Shown: positions 25,251-34,452, counted from the first letter of the stretch. The stretch: DNA of 64,000 bases from UKL13-2 sp038321965 (GCA_038321965.1 JBBQFL010000006.1:84854-148853), one strand, 5' to 3'. A program made the numbers and translations. Notes: a model not told the origin generated them from the letters alone.

Positions 25251-26404
25251 CAGTGTTTTGCGGCTCTGATCATGTTGCGGGCAATTACCAACTGCTGAAT
25301 CTGCGTGGTGCCCTCATAGATCCGAAACAGCCGTACGTCGCGATAAAAGCGTTCAATCGCGTAATCGGACACGTAGCCTGCACCACCGTGAATCTGTACC
25401 GCGCGATCTGCCACGCGACCACACATTTCGGACGCAAAGAGTTTGCAGCACGATGCTTCCGTGGCCACGTCTTCGCCGGCATCGCGGCGTTTGGCGGCAT
25501 CCAGCACCATGCAGCGTGCCGCGTAAATCTCGGCTTTGCTGTCGGCAAGCATCGCCTGTATCAACTGGAACTCCGCGATGGGTTTACCGAATTGCTGCCG
25601 GTCCATCGCATACCGCAAGGCATCATCGAGCATGCGCGTCGCGGCGGCGACGCAAACGGCCGCAATATGCAGGCGACCTTTATCGAGTACTCGCATGGCA
25701 GTCTTGAATCCAACACCTTCTTTTCCGCCGATCAGATTGGCGGCGGGCACGCGACAGTTTTCAAAGTTGACGTCGCAGGTATGGGCACCCTTTTGCCCCA
25801 TCTTCACGTCCCATTTACCCAGCGACAGGCCCGCCGTGCCGCGCTCGACGATAAAGGCGGAGATACCACCCGCGCTCTTGTTGGCAGGATCGGTACGCGC
25901 CATCACGGTAAAGATGCCAGCCTCCGGCGCGTTCGTGATGTACCGCTTGGCGCCATTGAGGACGTAGTGATCGCCGTCCCGCACAGCGGAGCAGCTCAAC
26001 GACGCGGCATCGGAACCAGAGCCAGGCTCGGTCAGCGCAAACGAGCCAATCAGCTCGCCCGCCGCGAGCAGCGGCAGATAATATTCTTTCTGCGCGTCGG
26101 TGCCATCCATCAGGATGCCCTGCGAACCGATGCCGTTGTTGGTACCAATGAGCGAACGGAATGCGGGAGAAGTCTGCCCAAGCTCAAAGGCAACCATTAC
26201 CTCCTCTTCCATGGTCAGTCCGAGGCCGCCGTACTGCTCGGGGATCGTGAAGCCAAACAATCCCAGCGACTTCATTTCCTGCACGATGTCATCGGGTATT
26301 TTGTCGCTCTCAGCGACGATGAACTCGTTCGGCACCAGGCGCTCGCGAACGAAGCGGGCGAGGCTACTCAGCAATATGTTTAGTGTTTCCTGGTCCCGAA
26401 TCAT
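25250..26404 (-). CDS. Acyl-CoA dehydrogenase (FAD)
   Basis: 384 residues, starting MIRDQETLNILLSS, with GGAGG about eight bases upstream; a TTG five codons earlier is less likely. FALTEPGSGSDAASLS near residue 120 is the flavin-binding signature, YITNAPEAGIFTVMART follows, and the C-terminal RIYEGTTQIQQLVIARNM contains the catalytic Glu near residue 364. It performs the first oxidation of beta-oxidation, feeding electrons to ETF. First gene of the minus-strand catabolic operon. Confidence 0.93.
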   Translation of the reverse strand: MIRDQETLNILLSSLARFVRERLVPNEFIVAESDKIPDDIVQEMKSLGLFGFTIPEQYGGLGLTMEEEVMVAFELGQTSPAFRSLIGTNNGIGSQGILMDGTDAQKEYYLPLLAAGELIGSFALTEPGSGSDAASLSCSAVRDGDHYVLNGAKRYITNAPEAGIFTVMARTDPANKSAGGISAFIVERGTAGLSLGKWDVKMGQKGAHTCDVNFENCRVPAANLIGGKEGVGFKTAMRVLDKGRLHIAAVCVAAATRMLDDALRYAMDRQQFGKPIAEFQLIQAMLADSKAEIYAARCMVLDAAKRRDAGEDVATEASCCKLFASEMCGRVADRAVQIHGGAGYVSDYAIERFYRDVRLFRIYEGTTQIQQLVIARNMIRAAKH

Positions 26405-26713
26405 CGGTCTCTCCTCCAACGGGTTCTGGAGCGCTAGGTTGAATTGCGCCCTCTATATTTATCATACCGTATGGGGCGCTGACTGTCGGACTGGCGACTT
26501 GCAGAATGCGTGGATCACCGATGGCCCCTAAGGAAAATTCGTGTAAAGCCAGCATGTACGCGGTGTCCAGAGCATTTATGCCCGGAACAGCAAGCTGGAC
26601 GGGGGGTTCGTATTTCGGTGCTACTGCGAGCCGCGCAATGGCTTGTTGCGATACGTTAAGGCAAGACTTCGCTCCGACCGATGCGCGATGCGTCAGTTAA
26701 CTTCAGTACCAAC
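26405..26713. other. Intergenic region upstream of the acyl-CoA dehydrogenase operon
   Basis: About 310 bases between the acyl-CoA dehydrogenase gene and the 3' end of a membrane-protein gene. It contains the promoter and palindrome listed below. The rest shows no gene or RNA that I recognise. Confidence 0.6.
26461..26489 (-). promoter_or_regulatory. Predicted promoter with overlapping 11-bp operator palindrome
   Basis: On the minus strand, CCGACA (-35) and TATGAT (-10) are 17 bases apart. A perfect dyad CATAC-c-GTATG (26463-26473) overlaps the -10 box, a classic repressor position. A related sequence, CGTATCGTATGAT, lies before the hydratase/dehydrogenase gene near 27639-27651, suggesting a shared regulator. 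No regulator gene lies nearby. Confidence 0.45.
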
Positions 26714-27538
26714 TCAAGCGGCGGGCCGCTCACACTGGTGAATGTACACGTAGACCTTCTCAGCAACTTCATTATCCATCAGGCAGATGAACGCGTCGCT
26801 CAGGACTTGAGGTGCACCTTTGTCCTTGAACTGCACGAGCAAATCTCTGATCATCGACTTTCGCCCTGCGTCTGGTTGCTCAAGAATGGTTTGCAGTGTG
26901 CTATTCATTGCTGGGTCTTCGCAGGCTGCTTTGAGCAGGCCCACAAAGCCCTCCACTTCGGCAAATGTATGAGGTTTCATGATCCGGCTGCGCTCATTGA
27001 CGACACGGCTGAATTGATACTTCTTCACAAGGTAGGCGTATTCAATTCGCCCCGCCAAATAACCCAGCAAGACCACCGGAATCCATGTCAACAGCCAGAT
27101 CTTTTGCCATACGCGCGACACTTGTTGCGCGGCTTCCAGCTTGCTAGATCTCGCAATCCAGTCATTCCGGCTATCCACATCCCTCTCGGTCGGTTGAAAG
27201 CGTAAAGACTCGCCTGATGCAACTGGGTAATTCGCGATTTCGCCAGTTTGCACATACCTGAATTGAGCGATGGACCTCTGGGCCAAGTCCTTTTCTTGCG
27301 GGGATGCATCCTTTCCCAGCACGGTGATATGCGTGCCTGCCGCATTTGCAATTGGCGACCGAGCTTTGCCGTCAAAATAAACTGCAACCATGAGGCAAAC
27401 GACAGCGCAGATGCCAAACGTCCAGTTGGTCGCGCTGTTGCCGCCATAAATAGCGACATGTCGAGAGCTGGTCAACAGCATCAGAACAATGATGAGCAGC
27501 ATCGAGAATTCGATGTAATTTGATACTGATGGGTCCAT
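26714..27538 (-). CDS. Membrane protein of unknown function
   Basis: 274 residues; I do not recognise a family. Two helices near residues 10-30 and 38-56 are followed by a soluble stretch (about 57-140), a third helix at about 147-166 (IWLLTWIPVVLLGYLAGRIE) and a roughly 105-residue cytoplasmic-type C-terminal domain rich in charged helices (KPHTFAEVEGFVGLLKAACE). It lies alone between the two halves of the beta-oxidation module and is transcribed towards the acyl-CoA dehydrogenase operon, but a 309-base gap with its own promoter separates them. Confidence 0.65.
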   Translation of the reverse strand: MDPSVSNYIEFSMLLIIVLMLLTSSRHVAIYGGNSATNWTFGICAVVCLMVAVYFDGKARSPIANAAGTHITVLGKDASPQEKDLAQRSIAQFRYVQTGEIANYPVASGESLRFQPTERDVDSRNDWIARSSKLEAAQQVSRVWQKIWLLTWIPVVLLGYLAGRIEYAYLVKKYQFSRVVNERSRIMKPHTFAEVEGFVGLLKAACEDPAMNSTLQTILEQPDAGRKSMIRDLLVQFKDKGAPQVLSDAFICLMDNEVAEKVYVYIHQCERPAA

Positions 27539-27693
27539 GCGCAGTCCTCTGCATTGTCTACGTACACCGTAGTGAAAAAGGCAAAACTGGTGGGATATTT
27601 TAATTCAAAACATTGTGCACGGTGCCAGGTTTTCATGTCGTATCGTATGATGTTGTTCAGCACCTTCCGTCGAACCGCAAGAGACCAAATCCC

Positions 27694-29775
27694 ATGCCCG
27701 TAAAACTGAGCCAACAAGGCGAAATTGCACTCATTTCAATCAACAACCCGCCCGTCAATGCTATCGGCCAGGCGGTTCGAGCAGGTCTGCTCGAGGCGGT
27801 TACAGCGGCGATCATCAATGTGGATGTGCGTGCCATCGTCATCGCCTGCGAGGGCAAGACTTTCATTGCAGGTGCGGATGTGCGGGAATTTAATCAACCG
27901 CCATTGTTGCCGCATCTGAGCGACGTGATTCACGCGATAGAGGAATCGCCAAAGCCGGTCATTGCAGCAATCCACGGCACTGCACTTGGCGGTGGATTTG
28001 AAGTCGCGCTTGGCTGCCACTATCGCATCGCCGCAGCGAGCGCAAAGCTGGGACTGCCCGAAGTCACGCTGGGTTTGTTACCGGGTGCCGGTGGAACGCA
28101 ACGTTTGCCGCGATTGATTGGTGTGAAGGCCGCGCTGGACATGATCGTCAGCGGCAAACCTGTCAGCGCGCCAAAGGCGTTGGCGCTGGGCGCGATTGAT
28201 GAAATTGCGGTGGGGGAACTGGTCGCTGGCGCGATAGCCTTCGCAAGCCGTCTCATCAATTCGGGGGGCGAAATTCGCAGAACACGGGCGTTGCCGGTCG
28301 AGCCTGTGCCTGCAACTTTATTTGATGATCTTGTGCGCGATGTCGCCAAAAAATATCGTGGACTAATCGCGCCTCTTCAATGCGTCAAGGCAGTACGTGG
28401 TTGCGTTGATTTGCCGTTTGAAGACGGACTCACACAGGAACGAGAATTGTTCCTGGCGTTGAAAGCGTCGTCACAATCCAAGGCGCTGCGCCACGCATTT
28501 TTTGGCGAACGCGAGGTCGCCAAGATTCCCGGGTTGCCCGCTGCTACCGCTGTACGCGATATCCAGTCTGCCGCCGTCATCGGCGCGGGCACGATGGGTG
28601 GCGGTATCGCGATGTGTTTTGCCAATGCGGGTATCCCTGTCACCCTGCTGGACGCAAAGCAGGAAGCACTGGATCGCGGCATGTCTACCATCGGCAAGAA
28701 TTATGCGGCCACGGTTGCCAAGGGCGGACTTGCCAAAGAAGAGATGGATCGCCGCCTTGCGTTGATCACGCCCAGCCTCAATATCGAAGCCATCAGCAAC
28801 GCTGATCTCATCGTCGAGGCAGTGTTCGAAGACATCGACGTCAAGAAAACCACGTTTGAAGCCATAGACCGCATCGCCAAGCCCGGTGCGATTCTCGCCA
28901 GCAATACGTCCTATCTGGATGTGAACAAGATCGCGTCGTTTACGTCCCGTCCGGCGGATGTCGTTGGCATGCACTTTTTCAGCCCAGCCAACGTGATGAA
29001 GCTGCTCGAGAACGTCCGCACGGCAAGCACCGCGCCGGATGTGCTCGCCACCGTGATGCATGTTGGCAAGAGACTGGGAAAGGTCGCCGTGCTGGTTGGC
29101 GGTGCGGACGGCTTCGTCGGTAATCGTATGCTGGCGCAGCGTTCACGCGAAGTACTGTTTCTACTGGAAGAAGGTGCGTTGCCACAACAGATCGACAGCG
29201 TACTTTATGAGTTCGGCTTTGCCATGGGCCCGTTCGCTGTCAGCGATCTGGCAGGTTTGGATATCGGTTGGCGCAATCGCCAGTCTCGCGCGCACTTACG
29301 CAAGCCCGGCGTTCGCGATTGCAACCTGCTCGACAAGATTTGCGAGCTGGGACGCTTCGGGCAGAAAACCAGCGCGGGCTGGTATCTCTACGAAGCGGGC
29401 AGTCGCGTGCCGCTTGCCGATCCCGTCATCGAACGCTTGATCGTCGATCATTCGAAGGAGCATGGCATCGTCCGCCGGAACATTGAACAAGTGGAGATCC
29501 TTGAGCGCTGCCTGTATTCAATGATCAATGAAGCCGCGAAAATCTTGCAGGAAGGCGTCGCCGCGCGTGCCATCGATATCGATATGGTCTGGCTGCACGG
29601 CTACGGTTTTCCACGTTATCGCGGCGGGCCGCTGTTTTATGCCGATGAGGTTGGCGTCAAGAACGTGTTTGAAGCTATCCTCAAATATCGCGATCAGTTT
29701 GGTCCGGATTTCTGGACACCGACACCGCTACTTGAAGAAATGGCGGCGAGCGGCAAATCGTTTTACAGCGAGTGA
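27694..29775 (+). CDS. Bifunctional enoyl-CoA hydratase / 3-hydroxyacyl-CoA dehydrogenase (FadJ/PimF type)
   Basis: 693 residues from MPVKLSQQGEIALISI. The N-terminal crotonase domain (about 1-190) has GTALGGGFEVALGC and LPEVTLGLLPGAGGTQRLPR with the catalytic Glu. The NAD-binding domain starts AVIGAGTMGGGIAMCFANAG near residue 295, with GMHFFSPANVMKLLE near 427 carrying the catalytic His, and a C-terminal HADH helical domain follows. It runs the middle two steps of beta-oxidation. Its stop is nine bases before the thiolase ATG. Relatives include the dicarboxylate enzyme PimF and general FadJ/FadB. Confidence 0.92.
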   Translation: MPVKLSQQGEIALISINNPPVNAIGQAVRAGLLEAVTAAIINVDVRAIVIACEGKTFIAGADVREFNQPPLLPHLSDVIHAIEESPKPVIAAIHGTALGGGFEVALGCHYRIAAASAKLGLPEVTLGLLPGAGGTQRLPRLIGVKAALDMIVSGKPVSAPKALALGAIDEIAVGELVAGAIAFASRLINSGGEIRRTRALPVEPVPATLFDDLVRDVAKKYRGLIAPLQCVKAVRGCVDLPFEDGLTQERELFLALKASSQSKALRHAFFGEREVAKIPGLPAATAVRDIQSAAVIGAGTMGGGIAMCFANAGIPVTLLDAKQEALDRGMSTIGKNYAATVAKGGLAKEEMDRRLALITPSLNIEAISNADLIVEAVFEDIDVKKTTFEAIDRIAKPGAILASNTSYLDVNKIASFTSRPADVVGMHFFSPANVMKLLENVRTASTAPDVLATVMHVGKRLGKVAVLVGGADGFVGNRMLAQRSREVLFLLEEGALPQQIDSVLYEFGFAMGPFAVSDLAGLDIGWRNRQSRAHLRKPGVRDCNLLDKICELGRFGQKTSAGWYLYEAGSRVPLADPVIERLIVDHSKEHGIVRRNIEQVEILERCLYSMINEAAKILQEGVAARAIDIDMVWLHGYGFPRYRGGPLFYADEVGVKNVFEAILKYRDQFGPDFWTPTPLLEEMAASGKSFYSE

Positions 29776-29783
29776 GTGAGAAA

Positions 29784-30989
29784 ATGAACGACGCATTTAT
29801 TTGTGATGCCATTCGCACCCCCTTTGGCCGACACGGGGGCGACCTCTCCAGCGTGCGCGCCGACGACCTCGCTGCGATCCCCATCAAGGCATTGATGGAA
29901 CGAAACAGCGGCGTAGATTGGGCGCGCATCGACGATGTTTTCTATGGCTGTGCCATTCAGGCCGGCGAGGATAGCCGCAACGTGGCGCGTATTGCCTCGT
30001 TGCTGGCGGGCCTGCCGGTTGACGTGCCCGGCGTGACGATCAATCGGCTTTGCGGCTCCAGTCTCGACGCCGTCGGTTCAGCGGCGCGCGCGATTAAAAG
30101 TGGTGAGGCATCGATCATGATCGCTGGTGGCGTGGAACACATGACGCGCGCACCGTTTGTGCTGGCAAAGGCGGAAAGCGCATTTTCGAGGCAGGCACAT
30201 ATTGCAGACACGACGCTGGGCTGGCGATTCATCAATCCGGCGCTGAAAGCCAGGTACGGCGTCGACTCAATGGCCGAGACCGCTGAGAACGTCGCCAAAA
30301 TGTTCAGTATCAACCGCGCCGATCAGGACGCATTTGCCCTGCGCAGCCAGCAGCGTTGCCAAGCCGCGCAGCTCGCGGGGATATTTCAAACCGAAATAAC
30401 ACCAGTGCGAATTCCACAGCGCAAAGGTAACGAGCTTGTCGTGGACACCGACGAACATCCGCGCGCAGACACCACGCTGGCAGCACTGACGAAATTGAAA
30501 CCGATCGTGAGTGAGTCCGGCACGGTGACTGCGGGTAATGCGTCAGGCATCAACGACGGCGCCTGCGCCATGCTCATCGCATCGGCGGTCGCCGCCAAGG
30601 CGCACGGCCTCACGCCGCGCGCACGCGTGGTAGCAATGGCGACTGCGGGTGTGGAGCCGCGCATCATGGGCTTCGGGCCCGCGCCCGCGATGCGCAAGGT
30701 GCTGGCGTTGGCCAATTTGACGCTGGCGGACATGGATGTCATCGAGCTTAACGAAGCATTCGCTGCTCAGGCGTTGGCGGTTCTGCGTGACCATGGCGTT
30801 GCCGACGATGCGCCACACGTTAATCCGAATGGCGGCGCCATTGCGCTAGGGCATCCGCTGGGTGCTTCGGGTGCAAGGCTGGTGATTACAGCCGTGAATC
30901 AACTGGAACGAACCAAAGGGCGCTATGCGTTATGTACGATGTGCATTGGGATTGGACAGGGGATCGCGTTGATCATTGAGAGGGTGTAG
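29784..30989 (+). CDS. Thiolase, 3-oxoadipyl-CoA thiolase type (PcaF/PaaJ-like)
   Basis: 401 residues, the length of PcaF and PaaJ. MNDAFICDAIRTPFGRHGG, INRLCGSSLDAVGSAARAI (nucleophile Cys near residue 90), DDAPHVNPNGGAIALGHPLG and TMCIGIGQG (second catalytic Cys) are present. The run of matches with beta-ketoadipyl-CoA thiolases (GYGVDSM-like KARYGVDSMAETAENVA) is close, so the physiological substrate may be a dicarboxylic 3-oxoacyl-CoA. The active-site context is CGSS rather than the CASG I associate with PcaF. The start at the internal ATG is preferred to a GTG 12 bases earlier. Confidence 0.9.
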   Translation: MNDAFICDAIRTPFGRHGGDLSSVRADDLAAIPIKALMERNSGVDWARIDDVFYGCAIQAGEDSRNVARIASLLAGLPVDVPGVTINRLCGSSLDAVGSAARAIKSGEASIMIAGGVEHMTRAPFVLAKAESAFSRQAHIADTTLGWRFINPALKARYGVDSMAETAENVAKMFSINRADQDAFALRSQQRCQAAQLAGIFQTEITPVRIPQRKGNELVVDTDEHPRADTTLAALTKLKPIVSESGTVTAGNASGINDGACAMLIASAVAAKAHGLTPRARVVAMATAGVEPRIMGFGPAPAMRKVLALANLTLADMDVIELNEAFAAQALAVLRDHGVADDAPHVNPNGGAIALGHPLGASGARLVITAVNQLERTKGRYALCTMCIGIGQGIALIIERV

Positions 30990-31171
30990 CGAATAACGTG
31001 ATGGCCAACGCGATTTCTCTTCACGCACTGGTCATCAGCATTTCGATAAAGCCAATTCGTGGCATATGAGTTGTTAAGGCGAGCAATAGATAATTAATGC
31101 TGGCCCCTTGTCGTGAGCGTTCGCGCCAGACCGCTTCTGAAAACATCTGTCAAAACTGCTATGGACTAGCC

Positions 31172-31678
31172 ATGCCACAAAAATCAGGGACTCTTTTGCG
31201 ACCGTTGCTACTCGGTTGCTTAATCGGCAGCCAGGGTGCAGGTAATTGTGCCGATGAAATTTCAGCTCCGAGCCACGCTCGCTTTGCGGTTACGGTGCCT
31301 GGGTCTGACGCCATGGCGTTTGACAAATTGCCGAAATGGGGTGACCTGACCCCACCTAAAACCACGCGCAAATCTGATGGGGCGCAAGAACAACCGATGC
31401 TCAGGCTAGAGGAGATTCAAGTTTTTGGAATCGTTGATCCCGAGGACATTAAAAAGGCTAGTAAATCGCCAATCGCAAAGTTGCGAGCGTTTCTAGACAA
31501 GAACGGTAAGGCACACATTCCGACATTTACTGAAAGTATTGGTACGGATGGGAGTCGCGCGGTCAGAGTATCAACCGCTGGTCGCACTTACTGGATTGAG
31601 GAGTCGCGAGGCCAGGTAGACTGGCTCGATTTCAACACAAAAAGGATAGCCACAAATTGTTGGGGCGGCTGCAGATAG
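31172..31678 (+). CDS. Hypothetical exported protein
   Basis: 168 residues from MPQKSGTLLRPLLLGC; not recognised. The N-terminus is a short basic then hydrophobic stretch, with LLGC as a possible lipobox, followed by a low-complexity Pro/Thr/Lys segment and a folded-looking C-terminal part (LRAFLDKNGKAHIPTFTESI; GRTYWIEESRGQVDWLDF). An upstream in-frame ATG at 31097 is open but its sequence looks non-coding. No clear ribosome site. It lies alone between the thiolase gene and a convergent YdbL-like gene. Confidence 0.45.
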   Translation: MPQKSGTLLRPLLLGCLIGSQGAGNCADEISAPSHARFAVTVPGSDAMAFDKLPKWGDLTPPKTTRKSDGAQEQPMLRLEEIQVFGIVDPEDIKKASKSPIAKLRAFLDKNGKAHIPTFTESIGTDGSRAVRVSTAGRTYWIEESRGQVDWLDFNTKRIATNCWGGCR

Positions 31679-31717
31679 ATTCAGACGGGACTAGCGGCAT
31701 TTTCCTAACCATAGCCC

Positions 31718-32155
31718 CTATTTCTTCTCCCACAGCCCACCCGCATTCCGATAAAACCATCCCACAGGCAGTCGCGCAATCCAACGCTTGCCAAATGTGC
31801 TGCGCAGCTCAGGTTCCCATTCCGGGCGACGATTGGCTCGGGCAATTTCGCGATAGAGCGTAGCGCGATCCTTGTTTTCCTCATTGATCAGGCTGTCAAT
31901 CATCACGCGTGTGTTCGCGTCGATCAACGCGTCATCGCGCCAGCTGATCGCGCCATCGTGAGTCAACCCGACCGACCCGGACTCAAGATGCGGTTTCAAC
32001 TGCAGGAAGCGATTGGCCATGCTCTTTTGCAGCAGCATGATCGCAGGCGTGTTGATATCGAATTCGAGCTCTTCCTGCGCTGACGCGAGCTGGGCAACGA
32101 TCAGAAGCGCCGCAGACAACAGCAGGATTCTCCCAGACGAAAAAACGGGGCTCAT
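31718..32155 (-). CDS. YdbL-family (DUF1318) exported protein
   Basis: 145 residues with a signal peptide (LLLSAALLIVAQLASAQ, cleavage near residue 26). The DUF1318 core has MANRFLQLKPHLESGSVGLT, ISWRDDALI, and NRRPEWEPELRSTFGKRWIA near the C-terminus. In E. coli ydbL sits with ydbH and ynbE in an envelope lipid-transport-related operon. Here it follows a small lipoprotein gene with an ATGA overlap, and no ydbH is in view. Confidence 0.82.
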   Translation of the reverse strand: MSPVFSSGRILLLSAALLIVAQLASAQEELEFDINTPAIMLLQKSMANRFLQLKPHLESGSVGLTHDGAISWRDDALIDANTRVMIDSLINEENKDRATLYREIARANRRPEWEPELRSTFGKRWIARLPVGWFYRNAGGLWEKK

Positions 32156-32337
32156 GATTTCTTTGCGTCGGGCTTGGCAAACTCGGGTTTTGCTGCGGCT
32201 GGCCAGATATTGTCAATTATTTTATCGGCCGCTTTTTCAGCCGACTTGGCGGGAAAAAAAAGCGTGGAAACACAGCCCGTCATTGTGAGCGCCGTGGCGA
32301 GCACAACGGCCACGAGTAGTGTCTTTCTGGTTTTCAT
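32152..32337 (-). CDS. Small lipoprotein
   Basis: 61 residues. MKTRKTLLVAVVLATALTMT followed by GC is a lipoprotein signal, with the acylated Cys near residue 22; the mature part VSTLFFPAKSAEKAADKIID then IWPAAAKP is short and Lys/Ala-rich. It overlaps the YdbL-like gene by four bases, so the two should act together in the envelope. It occupies the position of ynbE in the E. coli operon but is not recognisably YnbE. Confidence 0.75.
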   Translation of the reverse strand: MKTRKTLLVAVVLATALTMTGCVSTLFFPAKSAEKAADKIIDNIWPAAAKPEFAKPDAKKS

Positions 32338-32410
32338 TCTTTGTCTTGATCCAACGATACGTTTTGTCTATCTGAAATGAACGTACGAGGAGAATATCCG
32401 TTTACGTTAG

Positions 32411-33310
32411 CTATGCCGGAAAAACACCCGTCGAAAGATAGCGGTCACCACGATCACAGACGATCTGCACAACAACAGCATTTTCGACCTCTTTGGCAAC
32501 TTTCACTGCCGCCGCAAGGCCGCCACCTGAGGAAATACCGGCGAAAATGCCTTCTTCACGCGCCATTCGTCGAGTCATCTCTTCACTTTCAAGTTGGGTC
32601 ACTTCGAGTATCCGGTCGATACGCGACCGGTCAAAAATCTTCGGCAAATAAGCCTCGGGCCATTTGCGAATGCCAGGAACGTTTGAGCCATCTGTCGGCT
32701 GCACGCCGATGATCTCTATCGCAGGATTCTTCTCTTTCAGAAAACGTGAAACACCCATGATCGTACCGGTCGTCCCCATGGTGGCGACGAAATGGGTGAT
32801 CTTACCTATGGTGTCCCGCCAGATCTCCGGCCCAGTCGTGAGGTAGTGGGCGAGCGGATTATCCGGGTTTGCAAACTGATCGAGAATCAACCCACCACGC
32901 TCACGCTGCATCTCAACAGCAGCGTCTCGAGCGCCTTCCATACCAATTTTTTGTGGTGTCAATACCAATTCCGCGCCAAACGCGCGCATGGTTTGGCGGC
33001 GTTCAATGCTCAGATGCTCGGGCATGACAATGACCATCTTGTAGCCTTTGATGGCGGCTGCCATCGCCAGCGCGATTCCCGTGTTGCCGCTGGTCGCTTC
33101 GATGAGCGTATCACCCGGCTTGATCTCGCCGCGTGCTTCAGCGCGAGAAATCATTGCCATCGCGGGCCGGTCTTTCACCGAGCCGGCGGGATTGTTTCCT
33201 TCGAGCTTGGAAAGGATGACAGTCGACGAATGCACGCCGTCGTTCTTCGGAATACGCTGGAGTTTTACCAGCGGCGTGTTCCCGACAAAGGATTCAATAC
33301 TCTGGTTCAT
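32411..33310 (-). CDS. cysM: Cysteine synthase B (O-acetylserine/thiosulfate sulfhydrylase)
   Basis: 299 residues. FVGNTPLVKL, SKLEGNNPAGSVKDRPAMAM (PLP lysine near residue 46), EATSGNTGIALAMAAAIKGY and GTTGTIMGVSRFLKE are intact, and GISSGGGLAAAVKV binds phosphate. The short CysM-type C-terminus distinguishes it from CysK. It lies nine bases after cysB on the same strand, so regulator and enzyme are co-transcribed. Confidence 0.94.
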   Translation of the reverse strand: MNQSIESFVGNTPLVKLQRIPKNDGVHSSTVILSKLEGNNPAGSVKDRPAMAMISRAEARGEIKPGDTLIEATSGNTGIALAMAAAIKGYKMVIVMPEHLSIERRQTMRAFGAELVLTPQKIGMEGARDAAVEMQRERGGLILDQFANPDNPLAHYLTTGPEIWRDTIGKITHFVATMGTTGTIMGVSRFLKEKNPAIEIIGVQPTDGSNVPGIRKWPEAYLPKIFDRSRIDRILEVTQLESEEMTRRMAREEGIFAGISSGGGLAAAVKVAKEVENAVVVQIVCDRGDRYLSTGVFPA

Positions 33311-33319
33311 GATTGAAAT

Positions 33320-34216
33320 TTACCGCGATTGTAAGAAAGTGGGAAAACTGGCGATGAAGTCTTTGACGAAACCCCTGAGGTAGGTGCCCCGCCGCGTGGC
33401 GAGCTTGGTGGTGCGCTCTGGAAACAGCTTGCTACCGTCGAGCGCCACCAGATCGAGATCGCGTTCGGCATCCATCGCCACGCTGGCGATAATGCCGATG
33501 CCCAGCCCCTGCCTCACGTAGGTCTTGATCACATCCGTATCGATGGCGGTAAGGACGATGTTGACCTCGATATTGGCGTTGGCGAATGTTTCGTCCAGCG
33601 CAGTGCGGCCCGTAAACGCTGCATCGTAGGTGACGATGGGATAGCGGGCGATCTTCGCCAGCGTCAGACGCTTTTCGGTCGCGAGTGGATGGTCTTTGGG
33701 AACCACGACGCAGTGATACCAGCGATACAGGGGCTGGGTGATGAGTTCCGGGTAGCGATCCAGCGTTTCCGTCGCAATGGCAATATCGGCTTCGCCTGCA
33801 ATGACGCGCTCGGCCAGTTCGCGCGGGCTTCCCTGCTGAATCGACAGTCGCACATCGGGATACTTGACGATAAAAGCTTTGATTGCGGGCGGGAGTATGT
33901 AGCGCGCCTGCATATGTGTGGCTGCGATCGTTAACGTGCCCTCGTCGGCCTTTACGAATTCCTGGCCAACACGTTTGATGTTCTCCACTTCTGCCCACAG
34001 CCGTTCGGATATTTCCAGTACGCTCACCCCTGCAGGCGTAAGTGCGGTCAAGCGCTTACCCTGCCGCACAAAAATCTCCACGCCAAGCTCACTCTCCAAC
34101 TCTCGCACCTGGCGCGATACGCCAGGCTGCGAGGTATGCAGTGCCTCGGCAGCTGCGGATAGGTTCAGCTTGTGCCGCGCAATCTCTCGTACATAGCGGA
34201 TTTGCTGAAGATTCAT
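33320..34216 (-). CDS. cysB: LysR-type regulator CysB
   Basis: 298 residues from MNLQQIRYVREIARHKLNLS; the open frame upstream (34217-34267) has no domain sequence. The N-terminal winged helix has SAAAEALHTSQPGVSRQVRE. The effector domain has IAATHMQARYILPPAIKAFI and ERDLDLVALDGSKLFPERTT, both typical of CysB/Cbl. It controls sulfate assimilation with N-acetylserine as inducer. An AT-rich stretch upstream (near 34225-34260) probably holds the promoter. Confidence 0.93.
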   Translation of the reverse strand: MNLQQIRYVREIARHKLNLSAAAEALHTSQPGVSRQVRELESELGVEIFVRQGKRLTALTPAGVSVLEISERLWAEVENIKRVGQEFVKADEGTLTIAATHMQARYILPPAIKAFIVKYPDVRLSIQQGSPRELAERVIAGEADIAIATETLDRYPELITQPLYRWYHCVVVPKDHPLATEKRLTLAKIARYPIVTYDAAFTGRTALDETFANANIEVNIVLTAIDTDVIKTYVRQGLGIGIIASVAMDAERDLDLVALDGSKLFPERTTKLATRRGTYLRGFVKDFIASFPTFLQSR

Positions 34217-34422
34217 TGAGAACCAATATAACAATACGTAATGATTAATTATTATATAGGCTTGCATGCGATTACTCGCCGCGGCGCATTGTCAACAAAC
34301 TCTAGCGTTGGTCGGCCTCTTAGCCTATTTTTGCTTGGAACGCCGCGGCTAATGGCGATCTAAGCTAGTCGATGCCGGCCGAATTGCAGTGGCCTGCATA
34401 GCTTGTCGTGAAAATATGGCCG

Positions 34423-34452
34423 AAAAAAAGCCCCGCATTGCGGGGCTTTTTT
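34423..34452 (-). terminator. Rho-independent terminator after the comEA-like gene
   Basis: GCCCCGC-attG-CGGGGC-type stem flanked by A-runs on one side and T-runs on the other, so it can work on both strands. It lies 22 bases beyond the stop of the comEA-like gene. Confidence 0.88.

Noticed and set aside
25244..26383. 379-codon open frame on the plus strand opposite the acyl-CoA dehydrogenase gene
   Set aside because: It is a mirror frame of a well-supported gene, has no family motifs, and the opposite strand carries every acyl-CoA dehydrogenase signature.
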